A DNA stretch of 9,896 nt from Flavobacteriaceae bacterium. GTDB lineage: Bacteria > Bacteroidota > Bacteroidia > Flavobacteriales > Flavobacteriaceae. Under the pieces are notes generated by a model. The model had not been told where the DNA came from and searched no databases. It saw only the letters and a list, made by a program, of their open reading frames with translations. Shown here one piece after another: positions 7,792-9,896 of the stretch; the first letter of the stretch is position 1; every line of letters starts with the position of its first letter. Where the stretch lies: positions 1-9,896 of the forward strand of contig JABDLH010000242.1 of NCBI GenBank assembly GCA_013003145.1, given 5' to 3'. The position numbers and the translations under genes were made by a program.

Positions 7792-8361
7792 TTAACCGGC
7801 TTTATTTCGCTCCGCGACCATTTCCATAATTTCTTCCGGACTCAGGTAAAATTTTTTGATCCGGTTCTTGTACTCCGGTGAAATTGCTGCATGGTTTAAT
7901 ATGAAATCCTTGGTCTTCAGTATATACTGCTCCATTCCGTTAGCCACCGCGAAGGCGTCTGCCGTACGTTCGGCCGCTTTGATAGAATTGCTGAAGAATA
8001 AGTACCTGAAACCAAACCACATTAAATTTAACCCGGATCTGTGGGTATAGTCGAGGATATGCCCTAATTCGTGTCCCAGCCAGCCTATCATGATCTCAGG
8101 CGGAATATCCTTGGTTCTGAACTCCTGTCCGGAAATCTTAAACCGGTTACTGATCAACACATAATATTTTCTCTCTTCCTTAGCGCCCAGTATGGTTTTA
8201 AAGTCCGGTTGAGCCTGCATGGTTGATTTCCTGATATCTTCCTTGAATTTAAAGGTAATATGGGTTTTAGCTAAAACCGGGTAATAGGAGAGGGCTTTCC
8301 GTGCTTCGCTCTCAATAATTGTGGGAACGGAGTGGTAGGGAGAGATTTGTTTTTGATCCAT
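7792..8361 (-). CDS. Putative zinc metallopeptidase with HExxH motif (M48-like)
   Basis: A 189-residue protein without signal peptide. The zinc-binding motif HELGH is at residues 97-101, preceded by GWLG. About 30 residues later AAERTADAFAVANG supplies an ExxAD motif (E131, D135), the pattern that gives the third zinc ligand in M48-type peptidases. A short hydrophobic stretch (LNLMWFGFRYLFF, 111-123) lies between the two motifs and could touch the membrane or be buried; the N-terminal helices of true M48 membrane proteases are missing. The protein is therefore probably a small cytoplasmic gluzincin, active on an unknown substrate. The ATG at 8361 is the start, and its promoter must sit in the roughly 30 nt between it and the upstream terminator. 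The 3' end faces the GH3 gene. Confidence 0.7.
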   Translation of the reverse strand: MDQKQISPYHSVPTIIESEARKALSYYPVLAKTHITFKFKEDIRKSTMQAQPDFKTILGAKEERKYYVLISNRFKISGQEFRTKDIPPEIMIGWLGHELGHILDYTHRSGLNLMWFGFRYLFFSNSIKAAERTADAFAVANGMEQYILKTKDFILNHAAISPEYKNRIKKFYLSPEEIMEMVAERNKAG

Positions 8362-8390
8362 TTCTTAAAGGTAAAACTATAGAGTATAAT

Positions 8391-8422
8391 AAAAAAAGGC
8401 CACCCTGCTGGTGGCACTTTTC
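8391..8422 (-). terminator. Rho-independent terminator of the yqaE/pmp3-like gene
   Basis: Read on the minus strand, GCCACC (8415-8410), a five-base loop and GGTGGC (8404-8399) form a perfect 6-bp stem. It is followed by C and seven T (8398-8391). A-rich bases on the other side (AAAAG, 8421-8417) extend the stem past a one-base bulge, so it may also act weakly on the plus strand. It lies 20 nt after the stop of the small membrane protein gene and separates that gene from the metallopeptidase gene downstream. Confidence 0.8.
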
Positions 8423-8441
8423 TTTTCAATGCAATGGTTTA

Positions 8442-8597
8442 TTATTTGGAGTTCACAATAAATGCATGAATCACCCCGGGCAACCAGCCCAATAAGGTCA
8501 GTAATAGATTGATCAAAAATGTTCCTCCCAAACCGTGCTTTAGAAATACAGCTAATGGTGGCAGGAGAAGATTTAATATAATGGTAACTAAAGACAT
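8442..8597 (-). CDS. YqaE/Pmp3 family small membrane protein
   Basis: A 51-residue hydrophobic protein, too short for many gene-length cut-offs. It begins MSLVTIILNLLLPPLAVFLK and continues HGLGGTFLINLLLTLLGWLP and GVIHAFIVNSK. This is the hallmark of the Pmp3/YqaE (UPF0057) family. Two membrane helices (about 3-19 and 25-45) flank a short polar loop, with the conserved PPLAVFLKHG, NLLLTLLGWLPG and IHA segments. Family members are small plasma-membrane proteins; the yeast and plant ones act in salt and cold stress through membrane potential, and the bacterial role is little known. The ATG at 8597 gives the complete family length. A strong terminator follows the stop. The gene may be cotranscribed with the broken small reading frame upstream (8622-8737). 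Confidence 0.88.
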   Translation of the reverse strand: MSLVTIILNLLLPPLAVFLKHGLGGTFLINLLLTLLGWLPGVIHAFIVNSK

Positions 8598-8621
8598 ATT
8601 CTATTGTTTTAATATTTCATC

Positions 8622-8737
8622 TTAATATGCCAATTCTTTGGCAATCCCCCGGGTGGCATCGAAATAATATTTAGTCCATTCCAAGGAAAATTTATAATCC
8701 TCCTCCAACTTTAGCTGTACCGTGGTTAAAAGAGCAT
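8622..8737 (-). pseudogene. Small coding-looking stretch, apparently broken by a one-base frameshift
   Basis: On the minus strand, 8734-8622 reads as a natural-looking peptide, ALLTTVQLKLEEDYKF followed by SLEWTKYYFDATRGIAKELAY and a TAA. It is charged and amphipathic, with residue use like a real protein, but has no start codon in frame: an upstream stop lies at 8744-8742. An ATG at 8737-8735 is one frame off and runs MLF then TAA. Adding one T to the T-run read from 8731-8728 would join the two into an uninterrupted 38-residue protein. I do not recognise a family. It could be a decaying gene, a sequencing error in a homopolymer, or chance. It ends 24 nt before yqaE on the same strand. Confidence 0.35.
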
Positions 8738-8956
8738 GATTTTAGAGTAATAAAAATCGTATTTTTAAATACTAAACCCTGTATTGCGAAAAATGTAAAT
8801 ATTCATAGCCTCGTGATGCTGTATTTAGTTGTTTTTCCTGTCCAGGTGTTAGCAGGAGAAGAAAAAGTCCTGTAATACCTTACTCGAATTTTTAAAAATA
8901 AACATTTAAATAATAATACATAAGTTATTGATAATAAACATTTTAAATAATATAAT
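8738..8956. other. AT-rich noncoding leader ahead of the osmC-like gene
   Basis: I see no convincing gene here. The open minus-strand frame through 8803-9051 crosses the start of the osmC-like gene and has no family-like sequence. The stretch holds a weak AT hairpin, TAAAAAT (8751-8757) with ATTTTTA (8761-8767), and the direct repeat described separately. Base composition becomes very AT-rich from about 8886 to the start codon, as expected of a promoter and 5' leader. No clear TAnnTTTG element could be placed. Confidence 0.5.
8897..8952. repeat. Near-perfect direct repeat upstream of the osmC-like gene
   Basis: AATAAACATTTAAATAATA (8897-8915) recurs at 8933-8952 with one extra T (AATAAACATTTTAAATAATA), 36 bases apart start to start. 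The second copy ends 4 nt before the ATG at 8957. Both copies contain a short AT palindrome (ATTTAAAT or ATTTTAAAT). It could be a tandem operator or a simple duplication in AT-rich DNA. Confidence 0.55.
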
Positions 8957-9376
8957 ATGAAATTTATAAGAAGAGCTAAAGCGCAGTGGAAAGGAAGTGG
9001 GATGGAAGGATCCGGGAAACTGTCAACCCAGAGCAATGTACTAAAAGACACATCATATTCCTTCTATACACGGTTTAAGGATGAAGTAGGAACCAATCCC
9101 GAGGAATTGGTAGGAGCGGCACATGCCGGTTGTTTTGCCATGCAACTCAGTTTTGTATTAAGTGAAGAAGGGCATGCCCCGGAATCCTTAGATGTAGATT
9201 CCAAGATCACCTTTGAAGATGGGAATATAACACACAGCACCCTTATCCTTTCAGCGAAGGTTCCCGGTATCGAAAAAGAAGAATTTGAAAAGCTCGCTCA
9301 AAAAGCAAAGGACATCTGCCCGATCTCAAAATTGCTGAAGGCCGAAATTATCCTTGAAACCGAGTTAAAGAACTGA
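8957..9376 (+). CDS. OsmC/Ohr family peroxide-detoxification protein
   Basis: A 139-residue soluble protein of the OsmC/Ohr family, which reduces organic hydroperoxides through a pair of cysteines in a homodimer. The two expected cysteines are present: C59 in AAHAGCFAMQLSFVL, the conserved first active-site helix, and C121 in DICPISKLL. The Arg and Glu that set up the active site are probably R39 (in TRF) and E49 or E50 (in NPEEL). The length is normal and the sequence uninterrupted. The type (general OsmC rather than strict Ohr) is judged from the AHAGCFAM motif and the N-terminal RRAKAQWKGSG pattern. ATG 8957 gives the usual N-terminus. It is a single-gene unit with an AT-rich leader carrying a direct repeat and a strong terminator 16 nt after its stop codon. 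No adjacent MarR/OhrR-type regulator is in the window. Confidence 0.9.
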   Translation: MKFIRRAKAQWKGSGMEGSGKLSTQSNVLKDTSYSFYTRFKDEVGTNPEELVGAAHAGCFAMQLSFVLSEEGHAPESLDVDSKITFEDGNITHSTLILSAKVPGIEKEEFEKLAQKAKDICPISKLLKAEIILETELKN

Positions 9377-9392
9377 TAGTATCTACTCGTTG

Positions 9393-9417
9393 AAAAAGCC
9401 CGATCCGGGCTTTTTTT
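9393..9417. terminator. Bidirectional rho-independent terminator between osmC-like and mechanosensitive-channel genes
   Basis: AAAAAGCCCG (9393-9402), loop ATC, CGGGCTTTTT (9406-9415) form a perfect 10-bp stem, followed by two further T on the plus strand. On the minus strand the A-run becomes a five-T tail. It ends the osmC-like gene and, read in reverse, the convergent channel gene, whose stop codon (9418-9416) overlaps the end of the structure. Confidence 0.85.
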
Positions 9418-9896
9418 ATGCGATCTCTGGTGCTTTAGCAGGCTCAAAAGTGGTAGGTAATTCAAAGACCTTTAAGCCAAAATAGGGTGTTGCGGCGATC
9501 AGGTGATCAAATATATCAGCCATGATATACTCATAATTTTCCCAGCGCTTATCTGTACTAAAGGCATAGATCTCTATAGGTATACCCTGGGGTGTGGGCG
9601 CCATCTGCCTGCACATCAGGGTCATCTTTTTGTTGATGGCCGAATGCTGTTCCAGGTAAGTTTCTGCATATTTCCTGAACAGCCCTAAATTGGTCAGGTT
9701 CCTGCCATTGATGGGAAGGGATTTATCGGCCTGGTGGTCCTTGTTATGCTGATCAATCTTTTCGCTTCTCTGCGTAATGTAAGCTGCGATCAGCTGAATC
9801 TTTTTCAAGGACTCCACTTCTTCTGCACCGAGGAAACGAACACTGCTCTGCTGCAGGATGATCGCTCGTTTAATACGCCGCCCACCGGATTCGCGC
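9416..9896 (-). CDS. Mechanosensitive ion channel, YbdG-like (MscS family), C-terminal part
   Basis: This is the 3' part of an MscS-family channel of the YbdG (miniconductance) type, which opens in the inner membrane when turgor rises. The frame stays open to the window edge, so the gene starts outside. A GTG at 9817 is internal and should not be used as a start. The visible 159 residues begin ESGGRRIKRAIILQQSSVRF and continue through LKKIQLI, LTNLGLFRKYAETYL, MTLMCRQMAPTPQGIPIEIY and DIFDHLIAATPYFGLKVFE. This order closely follows the cytoplasmic C-terminal domain of E. coli YbdG as I remember it: GGRRIKR, LTNIGTFR-like, MTLMxRQLAP and DIFDH. The membrane helices and pore lie beyond the window. 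It converges on the osmC-like gene across a shared terminator. Confidence 0.85.
   Translation of the reverse strand, partial: RESGGRRIKRAIILQQSSVRFLGAEEVESLKKIQLIAAYITQRSEKIDQHNKDHQADKSLPINGRNLTNLGLFRKYAETYLEQHSAINKKMTLMCRQMAPTPQGIPIEIYAFSTDKRWENYEYIMADIFDHLIAATPYFGLKVFELPTTFEPAKAPEIA

Noticed and set aside
8628..8643. Perfect inverted repeat TGCCAA-TTCT-TTGGCA
   Set aside because: It has no T-run on either side and falls inside the coding-looking stretch at 8622-8737, so it is probably incidental.
8803..9051. 82-codon minus-strand frame over the osmC leader and start
   Set aside because: It overlaps the clear osmC-like N-terminus and spans AT-rich noncoding DNA; the hydrophobic appearance follows from base composition.

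Overview
The window looks like a piece of a chromosome from the phylum Bacteroidota, most likely a marine or environmental member of the Flavobacteriaceae. The grounds are a C-terminal EF-G fragment of the divergent Bacteroidota type, a large secreted VPS10/BNR-repeat protein of a kind common in flavobacteria, start codons without Shine-Dalgarno sequences, and a perfect copy of the Bacteroidota promoter element TAnnTTTG ahead of the GH3-family gene. This is inferred from protein resemblance and signals read by eye, without any database search.

Left part (1-2671): the 3' end of an elongation factor G paralog, apparently interrupted by a one-base frameshift near position 19. Next come two small four-helix DoxX-type membrane proteins that converge and share their stop codons. 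The second is divergent from an FAD-dependent oxidoreductase of the amine-oxidase/phytoene-desaturase superfamily.

Middle (2672-7787): a 1082-residue exported protein with eleven Asp-box (BNR) type repeats, an Ig-like segment and a helical tail, ending at a terminator. It is followed by a bacterial GH3 (auxin-responsive GH3 family) acyl-acid amido synthetase-like protein.

Right part (7788-9896): a cytosolic HExxH metallopeptidase-like protein on the minus strand converges on GH3 with a 4-nt gap. Further right on the same strand is a 51-residue YqaE/Pmp3 membrane protein with its own strong terminator, and a small coding-looking stretch that seems to be broken by a frameshift. Then come an AT-rich leader holding a near-perfect direct repeat, an OsmC/Ohr-type peroxide-detoxification protein, a bidirectional terminator, and the C-terminal part of a YbdG-like mechanosensitive channel running off the window.

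The genes do not form one obvious operon. Orientation changes repeatedly and most genes look like separate transcription units. Several products (YqaE, OsmC, the mechanosensitive channel, DoxX proteins) fit membrane, osmotic or oxidative stress, but that shared theme is only inference. I found no CRISPR array, insertion sequence, RNA gene, phage gene or defence system, and nothing that makes a strong case for a new multi-gene system. The most useful second looks are the two probable frameshifts, the small genes, the repeat ahead of osmC, and the poorly characterised GH3 and BNR proteins.
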